DNA from: Flavipsychrobacter stenotrophus
GTDB taxonomy: Bacteria > Bacteroidota > Bacteroidia > Chitinophagales > Chitinophagaceae
DNA: 12,649 nucleotides
Reading direction: 5' to 3'
Assembly (NCBI GenBank): GCA_947379685.1
Contig: CANCOG010000083.1
Coordinates: 1 to 12,649, forward strand
How positions within the stretch are numbered: the stretch's first letter is position 1; each line of letters begins with the position of its first letter. Shown piece after piece: positions 4,893 to 12,649 of this stretch. The notes beneath the pieces are model-generated. The model was not told the origin of the DNA and ran no database searches. It saw only the letters and a program-made list of their open reading frames with translations. A program made the position numbers and the translations under genes.

Positions 4893-7736
4893 ATGCCTCG
4901 CGATCTTTCCATTAAAAGTGTACTAATTATAGGTTCTGGTCCTATTATCATAGGGCAGGCCTGTGAGTTTGATTATTCCGGTTCGCAAGCTGCCAGGAGC
5001 CTGAGAGAAGAAGGGGTTGAGGTGATACTCATCAATTCTAATCCGGCTACCATAATGACTGACCCCATTATGGCGGACAAAGTTTATTTGTTGCCGCTGA
5101 CGGTTGAAAGTATTGAGCAGATACTGGAAGAAAACAACATTGATGCTGTACTCCCTACCATGGGTGGTCAAACTGCCCTCAATCTTTGTAAGGAAGGTGA
5201 TGAGCTGGGCATTTGGGAGAAATACAATGTTAAGCTGATAGGCGTTGATATCAAGGCCATTGACAAGGCCGAGGACAGAGAGCTTTTCCGTAAATGGATG
5301 ATTCAGCTTGGGGTTCCCGTTGCACAGGCGAAAACTGCCAATTCACTGCTTGAGGGAAAGGAGTTTGCACAGGAGATAGGGTTACCTATAGTTATCCGCC
5401 CATCGTTTACCCTTGGAGGTACCGGTGGCGGTATCGTTTTTCATAAAGATGAGCTGGACGGCGCACTCGACCGTGGCCTTTCCGCCTCGCCCATGCATGA
5501 GGTACTGGTGGAGAAGGCGATGATGGGATGGAAGGAATTTGAGCTGGAGCTTTTGCGGGACATGAATGACAATGTAGTTATTATTTGTACTGTAGAGAAC
5601 TTCGACCCGATGGGCATACATACCGGAGACAGCATTACCGTTGCACCCGCTATGACACTGAGTGATACTGCCTTCCAGCTGATGCGCAATACTGCCATAA
5701 GCATGATGCGTGACCTCGGTAATTTTGCGGGTGGCTGCAATGTGCAGTTTGCCCTTAACCCCGATACTGAAGAAATTATAGCAATTGAAATTAACCCGCG
5801 CGTAAGCCGCTCTTCGGCCCTCGCATCTAAAGCAACGGGGTATCCTATTGCTAAAATAGCCGCCAAACTAGCCATTGGCTATTCGCTCGACGAACTAAAG
5901 AACCAGATCACACAAACTACCTCAGCCTACTTTGAGCCGGCACTCGACTACGTAATTGTAAAGATGCCACGCTGGAATTTTGATAAATTCAAGGGTGCTG
6001 ATGATACACTAGGCCTGCAAATGAAATCGGTAGGCGAGGTGATGGCCATTGGCCGCACATTTACAGAGGCCCTTCAAAAGGCCTGCCAGAGCCTCGAAAA
6101 TAATGCTACCGGCTTATCCTACATCAGTCAGCAGAGGCTGAGGCCAGAAGAAATAATTGATACACTGAAACGGCCCACCTGGGATCGTGTCTTCAGGATA
6201 AAGGAAGCGATTGCCGCCGGGGTTTCCATTAAAACCATAAAAGAACTCACTAATATCGACCGCTGGTTTTTGTACCAGATTCAGGATATCGTTAAATTCG
6301 AACTGGAAATAAAGGCCTTCAAGCACATAGAAAATATCCCAGTTGATAAGCTATTCGAAGCCAAGAAAATGGGTTTCAGCGATGAGCAGATAGCTGAACT
6401 GCTGAAAGATTGTACAGCGGAAGAGGTATATGAATACAGGAAAAGTCTGGGAGTTACCCGTGTTTATAAAATGGTGGACACCTGCAGTGCGGAGTTTGAA
6501 GCCAAGACACCTTATTTCTACAGCACATTCGAGGAGAAGCCTGCCAACGGGGCAGTAAAGAGTAACGAAAGCATAGTTACCGCGAAGAAAAAAATAGTGG
6601 TACTGGGTTCGGGGCCAAACCGCATAGGGCAGGGTATTGAATTTGATTATTGCTGCACCCACGGCCTGTTGGCAATAAGGGATTGCGGGTATGAGGCCAT
6701 AATGGTCAATTGTAACCCGGAAACAGTTTCTACTGACTTTGATATCGCCGACAAACTATACTTTGAACCTGTGTACTGGGAACACCTGTGGGAAATAATA
6801 GAGCATGAACAGCCTTACGGTGTTATAGTTCAGCTCGGCGGACAGACAGCACTTAAACTGGCCAGGCGTCTGCACGAAAAAGGCATTAAAATAGTAGGTA
6901 CTTCGTTTGATGATATGGATATTGCAGAAGACCGTGGAAGGTTTAGCGATATGCTTAAAGAAATGAACATCCCCTATCCCAACTACGGAACCGCCTACAC
7001 AACCGATGAGGCTATTGAAGTGGCCAAGGAAGTGGGCTACCCTGTGCTGGTAAGGCCATCTTACGTGCTGGGTGGGCAGAGGATGCGCATAGTTATTAAC
7101 GATGAAGAGCTGGAGAAAGGTGTAGTTAGCCTCCTGAAACACCTGCCTGGTAATAAAATATTGATAGATCACTTCCTCGACCGTTGTCAGGAAGCTGAAG
7201 TTGATGCCATTTGCGATGGGGAAAGTGTGCACATAATGGGTATTATGGAGCATATAGAACCGGCAGGCATACACAGCGGTGACAGCCATGCGTTGTTGCC
7301 GGTGTTTAACCTGGGGCCACTTATAGTGGAGGAGATGAGCGATATTGCCAAAAAAATTGCCCTGCGCCTGAATATAAAGGGGCTCATAAACATACAATAC
7401 GCGATTAAAGATGGTAAGGTCTATGTAATAGAAGCTAATCCGCGCGCCAGCCGCACCACGCCCTTCATAGCCAAGGCATACAATATACCTTACCTCAATG
7501 TTGCTACCAAGGTAATGATGGGAGAAGTAAAGCTTAAAGACCTTACGTTCGAGAAAAAACTGGAGGGATTTGCGGTAAAAGAGCCTATTTTCAGTTTTAA
7601 TAAGTTCCCGAATGTGAATAAGGAACTGGGTCCTGAGATGAAGAGTACAGGTGAGGCGATCAGGTTTATTAAAAACCTCAGGGACCCCTGGTTCAGGCAA
7701 TTGTATAAAGAAAGAAGCATGCACCTGAGTAAGTAA
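4893..7736 (+). CDS. carB: Carbamoyl-phosphate synthase large subunit, lacking the MGS domain
   Basis: This enzyme makes carbamoyl phosphate from bicarbonate, two ATP and ammonia delivered by the CarA glutaminase, for pyrimidine and arginine synthesis in the cytoplasm. It is 947 residues with two homologous halves. The carboxyphosphate half has GSGPIIIGQACEFDYSGSQA (14-33), ATP-site arginines R129 and R169 (in RPSFTLGGTGGG) and metal ligands Q285, E299 and N301. An oligomerisation region spans about 400-555. The carbamate half has GSGPNRIGQGIEFDY (572-586), R681, R721 (in RPSYVLGG) and E847/N849. The protein ends after GPEMKSTGEAIRF (913-925), exactly where E. coli CarB (1073 residues) continues into its allosteric MGS domain. 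The ending LYKERSMHLSK looks like a native terminus, as I recall for short CarB forms in Flavobacteria and relatives. carA is not adjacent. Confidence 0.97.
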   Translation: MPRDLSIKSVLIIGSGPIIIGQACEFDYSGSQAARSLREEGVEVILINSNPATIMTDPIMADKVYLLPLTVESIEQILEENNIDAVLPTMGGQTALNLCKEGDELGIWEKYNVKLIGVDIKAIDKAEDRELFRKWMIQLGVPVAQAKTANSLLEGKEFAQEIGLPIVIRPSFTLGGTGGGIVFHKDELDGALDRGLSASPMHEVLVEKAMMGWKEFELELLRDMNDNVVIICTVENFDPMGIHTGDSITVAPAMTLSDTAFQLMRNTAISMMRDLGNFAGGCNVQFALNPDTEEIIAIEINPRVSRSSALASKATGYPIAKIAAKLAIGYSLDELKNQITQTTSAYFEPALDYVIVKMPRWNFDKFKGADDTLGLQMKSVGEVMAIGRTFTEALQKACQSLENNATGLSYISQQRLRPEEIIDTLKRPTWDRVFRIKEAIAAGVSIKTIKELTNIDRWFLYQIQDIVKFELEIKAFKHIENIPVDKLFEAKKMGFSDEQIAELLKDCTAEEVYEYRKSLGVTRVYKMVDTCSAEFEAKTPYFYSTFEEKPANGAVKSNESIVTAKKKIVVLGSGPNRIGQGIEFDYCCTHGLLAIRDCGYEAIMVNCNPETVSTDFDIADKLYFEPVYWEHLWEIIEHEQPYGVIVQLGGQTALKLARRLHEKGIKIVGTSFDDMDIAEDRGRFSDMLKEMNIPYPNYGTAYTTDEAIEVAKEVGYPVLVRPSYVLGGQRMRIVINDEELEKGVVSLLKHLPGNKILIDHFLDRCQEAEVDAICDGESVHIMGIMEHIEPAGIHSGDSHALLPVFNLGPLIVEEMSDIAKKIALRLNIKGLINIQYAIKDGKVYVIEANPRASRTTPFIAKAYNIPYLNVATKVMMGEVKLKDLTFEKKLEGFAVKEPIFSFNKFPNVNKELGPEMKSTGEAIRFIKNLRDPWFRQLYKERSMHLSK

Positions 7737-7774
7737 CGCGCAGGGACATAAATTTTATATAAAAATGGTATTAT

Positions 7775-7814
7775 TTGGCAATTCCTTAATCGGGAATTGC
7801 CAATTCTACTTTTA
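7775..7814 (+). terminator. Probable carB terminator
   Basis: TTGGCAATTCC (7775-7785) and GGAATTGCCAA (7793-7803) form a perfect 11-bp stem around a 7-base loop, 38 bases after the carB stop. The sequence TTCTACTTTT follows, which is a broken T-tract. The long stem and the position between two genes support a terminator, although the T-run is weak. The TACTTTTA inside the tail (7807-7814) is one base off the -7 consensus, so it could also serve the next gene. Confidence 0.65.
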
Positions 7815-7848
7815 AAAACAATGTATTTCTACCAATTTAAAGAAACTG

Positions 7849-7858
7849 AGGTTAACCT
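7849..7858. promoter_or_regulatory. Palindrome AGGTTAACCT before the T9SS-protein gene
   Basis: This perfect 10-bp palindrome lies 13 bases upstream of the ATG at 7872. It might be an operator or a leader element. Perfect 10-mers also occur by chance, and no regulator is suggested by the context. Confidence 0.25.
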
Positions 7859-7871
7859 ATAAACAGATAAT

Positions 7872-9032
7872 ATGAGATATTTGCTGCCCCTGCTTATATT
7901 GCTCTGCATGCCGTGCTCCATTTACGCACAGGTCACGCTGAACCAAGGCGATTACCCGGCTACTTTATCTGAAACCGATACGCTTAAACGAACGACAGCA
8001 GCATCCGCATTTCCGTCGCTTTCTCTTACTGCCAGCGGCGTTTGGGATATGAGTACCATTACCGACTCGACTCCGATACTACTAAATTACCGCGTATTTA
8101 GTCTACCCTATGATTACGACGATAGTACAACTACGTTTCGTTTTGTTGGATATCCTTACCAGGGAAATATTAAGTCTTTAGTCTCCTCCACTTCAATTTC
8201 GGAGCAAGGTGTGTTTACCTATGATACATCCTACGACATAGTAGCTTTAACAATTTCAGTTGGCGATAGCCTATTTTTCCCTGCTCAAAATATCACTTAT
8301 TCCTCCGGGCGGAAAAAGGTTGTTTTTCCGGCAGGATATGGCAGCTCCTGGTCGTCGAATTATGTGTCAGATTTTAATTTCGGGCTTAATTATGCATTTT
8401 ATTCCTACCACCACACGCCGGGTATAGTGCGTAGCTACGTGGCAGAATCAGACTCTGTGACCGGCTGGGGCAAGATGCGTGTGCCGGACATTGCCGGAAG
8501 CCCGTCGCCGTATTGGGATGTGGTGCAGATCAGTTCGAGAATTATAAGGCGGGACAGTTTTATGCTGAATGATTCTGCGATGCCCGGCGCTGTGCTGACA
8601 GGCTTCGGTCTGTACCAGGGAAGGCCAGATACAACTTACGAACAGAATTATTACCGAAAGGGTGAGTATACACCGCTGGCCAGTGTTGCTTTCCGCGATG
8701 CGGCCTTTACGCAACCTTATAAAGCAATAACCCATGCACAAAGGCTGGCCAGACTCAGCGTACTGAATGAACAAGTACAGGGTGATATTCGTGCTTACCC
8801 AAACCCTCTAAGTGGCAATAGCCTAACCATTATTGCCCCAAAGGCTAGTACTTTGATTTGTTATAAATTGTTCAACCTATCGGGAGTTGTAGTAACAGAG
8901 GGGCAGGCAAACTTGCACGATGCCAGTGGCCAAATAAACCTTCCTCACAATTTAAGTTCAGGGGTTTATTTGCTGCAAATAACAGAAGATGGCAATGCTA
9001 TAAGCGCATTGGGAATACAGGTAAATCGTTGA
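7872..9032 (+). CDS. Secreted protein with T9SS type A sorting domain
   Basis: This is a 386-residue exported protein. A clear Sec signal peptide (MRYLLPLLILLCMPCSIYA, cleavage probably before Gln20) is followed by a Ser/Thr/Tyr-rich, beta-rich body with no catalytic motif that I recognise (about 20-300). A C-terminal sorting domain starts at IRAYPNP (306-312). It continues with the NLSGVVV strand (330-336), SSGVYLLQIT (357-366) and a final short strand, ALGIQVNR. This arrangement is the type A CTD that type IX secretion uses to carry proteins across the outer membrane, where the domain is usually cleaved and the protein anchored or released. The segment GWGKMRVPD (197-205) recurs, as I recall, in uncharacterised Bacteroidetes secreted proteins. 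The function of the body is unknown. The membrane-protein gene begins 19 bp after its stop, so the two may be cotranscribed. Confidence 0.85.
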   Translation: MRYLLPLLILLCMPCSIYAQVTLNQGDYPATLSETDTLKRTTAASAFPSLSLTASGVWDMSTITDSTPILLNYRVFSLPYDYDDSTTTFRFVGYPYQGNIKSLVSSTSISEQGVFTYDTSYDIVALTISVGDSLFFPAQNITYSSGRKKVVFPAGYGSSWSSNYVSDFNFGLNYAFYSYHHTPGIVRSYVAESDSVTGWGKMRVPDIAGSPSPYWDVVQISSRIIRRDSFMLNDSAMPGAVLTGFGLYQGRPDTTYEQNYYRKGEYTPLASVAFRDAAFTQPYKAITHAQRLARLSVLNEQVQGDIRAYPNPLSGNSLTIIAPKASTLICYKLFNLSGVVVTEGQANLHDASGQINLPHNLSSGVYLLQITEDGNAISALGIQVNR

Positions 9033-9051
9033 TAATACAACCCCGTTAATT

Positions 9052-10488
9052 ATGGCCGATAACCCTGATTATTTTAAGAGACATGCCCAGATATCGCTTG
9101 CCGCGCTTTCGGTATTGTTTGTTACGGGTATTATCTTTTATAAAGAAAGGCTGTTTTTTGCTGACGCCGCTTTTATCTTATTTAATATACTCAAGTACAA
9201 TACCTTTTATATTCAGGAGCATCGGTACGGTTCATTTATTACTCAACTGGTGCCCTATGCGGGCGTCAAGATGGGCTGGCCTGTGTCGGCAATAATTAAA
9301 GGATATGCGTGGAGCTTTAATCTGTTTTATTTGCTGGCAGGCATTGTAGTATACAAATGCAGGCAATACGCACTGGTGGTGGTTATGGCACTCTATTATT
9401 ACCTGATGGTGAGCGACACCTATTACTGGACCAATAATGAGATTCACCAGGCTGTAGCTTGGATGTTTGTGTTTTTTGGCGTTATCCGGTGGCTGGCCAC
9501 GAAGAAGACAAGTATATATATATTTCTATCTGTATTTTTCCTATTGGCGTTCCTGGCCATCTATACTCATTTTATTGTTCTTATACCCATGTTGTTTTTG
9601 TGGGTGTTTTTATGGATACAGCAGGAAGGCTGGGCTATTAGCAAGAACATGAAGATTGTGCTCACGGTGTGTATAGGGCTCATTATCGCAACTAAATTCC
9701 TGATGGTGGGCTCTCATTCGTACGACGAGCAGCGTCTGCAAAATGTAACGCACCTTTCCCTGAAGGACATCTTTCATGCCGTAGTGACACCGGTGGTAAA
9801 ATACTTTTTTTGGCGCTGTTTTACGAACTACTGGGTGGCTGCACTGGTATTTCTGGCGGGAATGGTTAGTCTGATTCAGACCAGAAAGTTCACCCTCACG
9901 GTATGGTGCATCGTATCTTTTATTGGATATGTATTGTTGATGGGCATCACCTACTCAGATCTGAACGGAGATGTACAACTCTTCTACATCGAAAGTGAGT
10001 GGCAATGCCTTTCGGTGGTAATGGCAGTACCATTTGTTTTCGCTTTTTTACCCTGGTTAAAAGTGAACCATGGTGTTGTGCTGCTTACACTAATGTTTAG
10101 TATCAGGTTGGTTTATATCAGTGTCTCATCGGAAAAATTTGCTACTCACTATAACTTTGTAGAAAGTGTTCTATTGCAGATGAAGGCTAAGAACATCAAT
10201 AAACTTGGCATAGTATCTACCAAAGAACAGGAAAAAAGATATATGCTTCTTTGGGGAATGCCAGATGAAAGTATGCTGCTGAGTGCTTTGCACGGCGATG
10301 AGCCGCAACGCACATTTACGTTTGTTGATACGAATGATAAACAATTGCTGAACTCTATGAATGATCCGAAACTGGTAATTGCGTCATTTGATGTGGTTAA
10401 GCCTGAGGGGTGGAAAACAACAATTTTCAGACCGGATACACTGCACCCGTATAAGTTGATGACGGTCGGTGAGTTATTTGAGAAATAG
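9052..10488 (+). CDS. Polytopic membrane protein, GT-C glycosyltransferase-like
   Basis: This is a 478-residue integral membrane protein. About eleven hydrophobic segments lie near 12-30, 86-102, 105-121, 135-147, 153-170, 172-189, 202-219, 260-276, 283-299, 318-335 and 340-357. A soluble C-terminal part of about 120 residues follows. The large first extracytoplasmic loop carries FADAAFIL (36-43) and the HRYGSF segment (57-62). The acidic residue just after the first helix and the C-terminal soluble domain resemble GT-C enzymes that use polyprenyl-linked sugars. I see no family-specific signature, so the sugar-transfer role is inference from topology only. An O-antigen-ligase-like or plain membrane role is also possible. 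It lies 19 bp after the T9SS-protein gene and 80 bp before the chosen thioesterase start. Confidence 0.6.
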   Translation: MADNPDYFKRHAQISLAALSVLFVTGIIFYKERLFFADAAFILFNILKYNTFYIQEHRYGSFITQLVPYAGVKMGWPVSAIIKGYAWSFNLFYLLAGIVVYKCRQYALVVVMALYYYLMVSDTYYWTNNEIHQAVAWMFVFFGVIRWLATKKTSIYIFLSVFFLLAFLAIYTHFIVLIPMLFLWVFLWIQQEGWAISKNMKIVLTVCIGLIIATKFLMVGSHSYDEQRLQNVTHLSLKDIFHAVVTPVVKYFFWRCFTNYWVAALVFLAGMVSLIQTRKFTLTVWCIVSFIGYVLLMGITYSDLNGDVQLFYIESEWQCLSVVMAVPFVFAFLPWLKVNHGVVLLTLMFSIRLVYISVSSEKFATHYNFVESVLLQMKAKNINKLGIVSTKEQEKRYMLLWGMPDESMLLSALHGDEPQRTFTFVDTNDKQLLNSMNDPKLVIASFDVVKPEGWKTTIFRPDTLHPYKLMTVGELFEK

Positions 10489-10540
10489 GATTATTGATTT
10501 TGTCAAGGTTCCTTAGTGGCGCAGATGAGGAAAAAAGCGG

Positions 10541-10548
10541 TTACTTTG
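10541..10548 (+). promoter_or_regulatory. Possible -7 element for the thioesterase gene
   Basis: TTACTTTG differs from TAnnTTTG only at the second base and ends 20 bases before ATG 10569. If real, transcription would start near 10555, just upstream of that ATG, which would exclude the in-frame start at 10494. No -33 element is evident. Confidence 0.3.
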
Positions 10549-10568
10549 CCCTTCGAAAAAACGCAAGT

Positions 10569-11084
10569 ATGCATATTAAGAAGCCACAAGATACGTTTGT
10601 AATGATGTCGGAACTGGTGTTGCCTAATGACACCAATACGCTGGGCAACCTGATGGGTGGCCGGCTGATGCACTGGATGGACATAGCCGCTGCCATTTCT
10701 TCACAAAAACATTGCAATTGCCCTGTGGTGACTGCATCGGTTGACAATGTTTCCTTTTCCAACCCTATTAAACTGGGTAACCTGCTCACTATAGAAGCGA
10801 AACTGACACGGGCGTTTAACACGTCTATGGAAGTTTATTTAAGGGTGTGGGGCGAAGATCTTTCTGCGCAGTATAAATATTTATCTAATGAGGCCTACAT
10901 GACGTTTGTAGCACTTGACCCTAACAGCAGGCCACGTAAAATACCACATCTGGAACCCGAAACAGAAATTGAAAGGAAGATGCACGAGGGTGCATTGCGC
11001 CGCAGGCAACTCCGGCTTATACTTGGTGGTAAAATGAAACCCGAAGATGCAGGAGAGCTCAGGGCGCTGTTCATGACGGAGTAG
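10569..11084 (+). CDS. Acyl-CoA thioesterase, hotdog fold (YciA/Acot type)
   Basis: The enzyme hydrolyses acyl-CoA to free acid and CoA in the cytoplasm. From ATG 10569 it is 171 residues, with one hotdog domain. The family pattern is clear: LPNDTNTLGNLMGGRLMHWMD (18-38) with the Asn of DTNTLG and the Asp of HWMD in the usual catalytic positions, then VTASVDNVSFSNPIKLG (54-70), MEVYLRVWGEDL (87-98), and YMTFVALDPNSRPRKIP (110-126). A charged tail of about 45 residues follows. An upstream in-frame ATG at 10494 would add 25 residues with no homology to the family core. I prefer 10569, because the family usually starts close to the first strand, an A-rich stretch precedes it, and a -7-like box lies inside the extension. 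Chain-length preference cannot be read from the sequence. It is probably transcribed on its own. Confidence 0.9.
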   Translation: MHIKKPQDTFVMMSELVLPNDTNTLGNLMGGRLMHWMDIAAAISSQKHCNCPVVTASVDNVSFSNPIKLGNLLTIEAKLTRAFNTSMEVYLRVWGEDLSAQYKYLSNEAYMTFVALDPNSRPRKIPHLEPETEIERKMHEGALRRRQLRLILGGKMKPEDAGELRALFMTE

Positions 11085-11141
11085 TGCTTACCTCTATTTA
11101 CTGTAGTTACCTCCACGCAAATACATTCATAAATACTTTAC

Positions 11142-11212
11142 CACAAGGGGCACAAAGCTATTCACGAAGAGCACGATGCTTAATTTAAAGTATATAAACT
11201 AAGGGCACAAAG
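11142..11212. repeat. Array of degenerate CACRAWG heptamers before the photolyase
   Basis: Five related heptamers occur: CACAAGG (11142), CACAAAG (11151), CACGAAG (11163), CACGATG (11172) and CACAAAG (11206). The first four are spaced 9, 12 and 9 bases apart. The longer phrases AGGGGCACAAAG and AAGGGCACAAAG form an imperfect direct repeat. They sit in the 190-bp gap between the thioesterase and photolyase genes, which otherwise shows nothing. They may be a decaying extragenic repeat family or binding sites. Confidence 0.5.
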
Positions 11213-11274
11213 TACAGTTAACGTATTGAACAAAACAGGCCGTTTACATCATAGACTTTTTCAAAAACTGAATT

Positions 11275-12573
11275 ATGCCCATATCCGTTTTTTGGTTTCG
11301 CAGAGACCTGCGGCTCTTTGACAACGCTGGTCTGTTCCATGCATTGAAAAGAGGGCTGCCGGTATTGCCGGTGTTTATACTGGATACCAATATTCTCGAT
11401 GACCTACAGGACAAGGCCGATAAGCGGGTAGATTTTATTCTGAGAACACTGAATGAATTGCAACGGGAATTGGTGTTACTCGGGAGTACACTGCATGTGC
11501 TGTACACCACGCCGGAAGCGGCTTTTGAACAGCTGGCAAAGGAATATGACATTGAGGCAGTATACACCAATCACGACTATGAGCCTTATGCCCAACAGCG
11601 GGATAAAGCCATTATGACTATGCTGCAAACGAAGGGTATCGCATTGCATACGTTTAAAGACCAGGTGATATTTGAAAAGGACGAAGTAACGAAGGATGAT
11701 AAAACGCCCTATACCGTTTATACCCCCTACAGCCGTAAATGGAAAGAAAAGCTGAATAGTTTTTATCTCAAATCTTACCCGGTTGAGCAATATAGCCTAC
11801 ATTTCTTACAACAAACACCAAGGCCAATACCTACGCTGGAAGAGATTGGGTTTCATACAACGGATATTGAGATCCCTGCAACGGTGCTGAACAGGGATGT
11901 TGCAGCCAGGTATGACACTACCCGCGATTTTCCGGCGGTGGCTGGTACTACCAGACTGAGCCTGCACCTCAGGTTTGGCACTGTTAGTGTTCGTCAACTG
12001 GCCCGCGAAGCCATGGAACTTAATCCCACGCTACTTAATGAGTTAATTTGGCGGGAATTTTATATGATGATACTCTGGCACTTTCCTCATGTGGTGGGCG
12101 GGGCATTTAAAAAGGAATACGATAAAATACAATGGCGCAATAACCAGGCTGAATTTGAACTGTGGTGTGCCGGCAAAACTGGTGTTGCCATTGTCGACGC
12201 CGGCATGCGCGAGCTGAATGCAACGGGCTTTATGCATAACAGGGTGCGGATGATAGTAGCCAGTTTCTTAACTAAAAACCTATTGGTTGATTGGCGTTGG
12301 GGTGAAGCCTACTTTGCACAGAAATTGCTCGACTACGATCTTTCAGCCAACAATGGTGGCTGGCAGTGGGCGGCTGGCAGTGGCTGCGATGCCGCACCGT
12401 ATTTCCGGATCTTCAGTCCGCAGTTACAAACGGAGAAATTTGACCCTCAACTTAAATATGTACGAAACTGGGTGCCTGAATTTGAGCAGTTTAATTACAA
12501 ACCAATTGTAGATATGAAAGCCTCGCGAGAGCGGTGCTTAACAGAATATAAGCGGGCGCTGAATAAGGGGTAA
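11275..12573 (+). CDS. phrB: Deoxyribodipyrimidine photolyase (class I cryptochrome/photolyase)
   Basis: The enzyme uses blue light and reduced FAD to split UV-induced cyclobutane pyrimidine dimers in DNA. It is 432 residues. The N-terminal Rossmann-type antenna domain begins VFWFRRDLRLFDN (5-17). The DYEPYAQQRD segment (101-110) matches the region where class I enzymes bind the folate antenna. The FAD domain has TTRLSLHLRFGTVS (225-238) and ELIWREFY (256-263, equivalent to E. coli E274 and W277). By alignment from memory with E. coli PhrB, the electron-transfer tryptophans W306, W359 and W382 correspond to W287, W340 and W363. FAD-contacting N378 is N359, dimer-contacting W384 is W365 and M345 is M326. 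All are intact, so a repair enzyme is more likely than a signalling cryptochrome. The start at MPISVFWF fits the family N-terminus. It is probably monocistronic. Confidence 0.95.
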   Translation: MPISVFWFRRDLRLFDNAGLFHALKRGLPVLPVFILDTNILDDLQDKADKRVDFILRTLNELQRELVLLGSTLHVLYTTPEAAFEQLAKEYDIEAVYTNHDYEPYAQQRDKAIMTMLQTKGIALHTFKDQVIFEKDEVTKDDKTPYTVYTPYSRKWKEKLNSFYLKSYPVEQYSLHFLQQTPRPIPTLEEIGFHTTDIEIPATVLNRDVAARYDTTRDFPAVAGTTRLSLHLRFGTVSVRQLAREAMELNPTLLNELIWREFYMMILWHFPHVVGGAFKKEYDKIQWRNNQAEFELWCAGKTGVAIVDAGMRELNATGFMHNRVRMIVASFLTKNLLVDWRWGEAYFAQKLLDYDLSANNGGWQWAAGSGCDAAPYFRIFSPQLQTEKFDPQLKYVRNWVPEFEQFNYKPIVDMKASRERCLTEYKRALNKG

Positions 12574-12649
12574 ACGCCTTTCCGAATATTAATTTTAAGT
12601 CAACTAGAACTTAGAACCCGTTCCTGCTATAAACAGCGATTGACGCCAT
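12574..12649. other. Right-edge intergenic sequence
   Basis: This 76-base tail after the photolyase stop shows no terminator hairpin. Two minus-strand frames enter from the right edge and stop at 12604-12606 and 12611-12613. Each would end with a Phe before the stop, as many outer-membrane barrels do. This could be the end of a convergent gene, but the evidence is too short to choose. Confidence 0.2.

Noticed and set aside
6756..7724. A long antisense open frame (about 320 codons) within carB
   Set aside because: It lies fully opposite strongly conserved carB sequence, has no family features, and arises from codon bias on the sense strand.
12604..12649. C-terminal end of a minus-strand outer-membrane protein
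   Set aside because: Two minus frames end with Phe before a stop, but 12-14 codons cannot separate a real gene end from chance.

Overview
The window looks like chromosomal DNA of a Bacteroidetes bacterium, most likely a member of the Chitinophagales/Sphingobacteriia. The evidence is a secreted protein with a type IX secretion (T9SS) C-terminal sorting domain and YPNP motif, a CarB that ends before the MGS-like allosteric domain, a lack of Shine-Dalgarno sequences at most starts, and -7 boxes matching the Bacteroidetes consensus TAnnTTTG upstream of carB and mreB. The assignment to a family within the phylum is inference.

Layout. (1) Bases 1-1716, plus strand: a phage-tail-like block. It holds the last codons of an unknown gene, a 28-codon remnant copy of the next gene, an intact 168-residue virion-type protein, and a 276-residue tail-fibre-like protein. 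Each of the three starts at 195, 321 and 886 follows an unusual T-rich leader. (2) Bases 1736-4231, minus strand: the cell-shape operon mreB-mreC-mreD, which converges on the phage-like block with only 19 bp between stop codons. The mrdA (PBP2) and rodA genes that often follow mreD in this phylum are not there. (3) Bases 4232-4892: a 661-bp divergent intergenic region with hairpins, a REP-like palindrome, and candidate promoters for mreB (leftward) and carB (rightward). (4) Bases 4893-7736: carB, large subunit of carbamoyl-phosphate synthase, followed by a hairpin terminator. (5) Bases 7872-11084, plus strand: a T9SS-exported protein, a polytopic membrane protein of GT-C-like appearance 19 bp later, and a hotdog acyl-CoA thioesterase. 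(6) Bases 11275-12573: a class I photolyase with all key residues, preceded by a small array of degenerate CACRAWG heptamers.

How the genes relate. The mre genes form one functional unit: the MreB filament plus the MreC/MreD membrane partners that guide lateral wall synthesis. CarB supplies carbamoyl phosphate for pyrimidine and arginine synthesis, and its partner carA is not in the window. The secreted protein and membrane protein may share a transcript. The thioesterase and photolyase appear to be independent housekeeping genes. The part least like core genome is the phage-like block. I see no CRISPR array, tRNA, rRNA, transposase or integrase here, and no clear new multi-gene system. The most unusual signals are the decaying tandem paralogue with repeated T-rich leaders and the regulatory architecture of the mreB-carB intergenic region.
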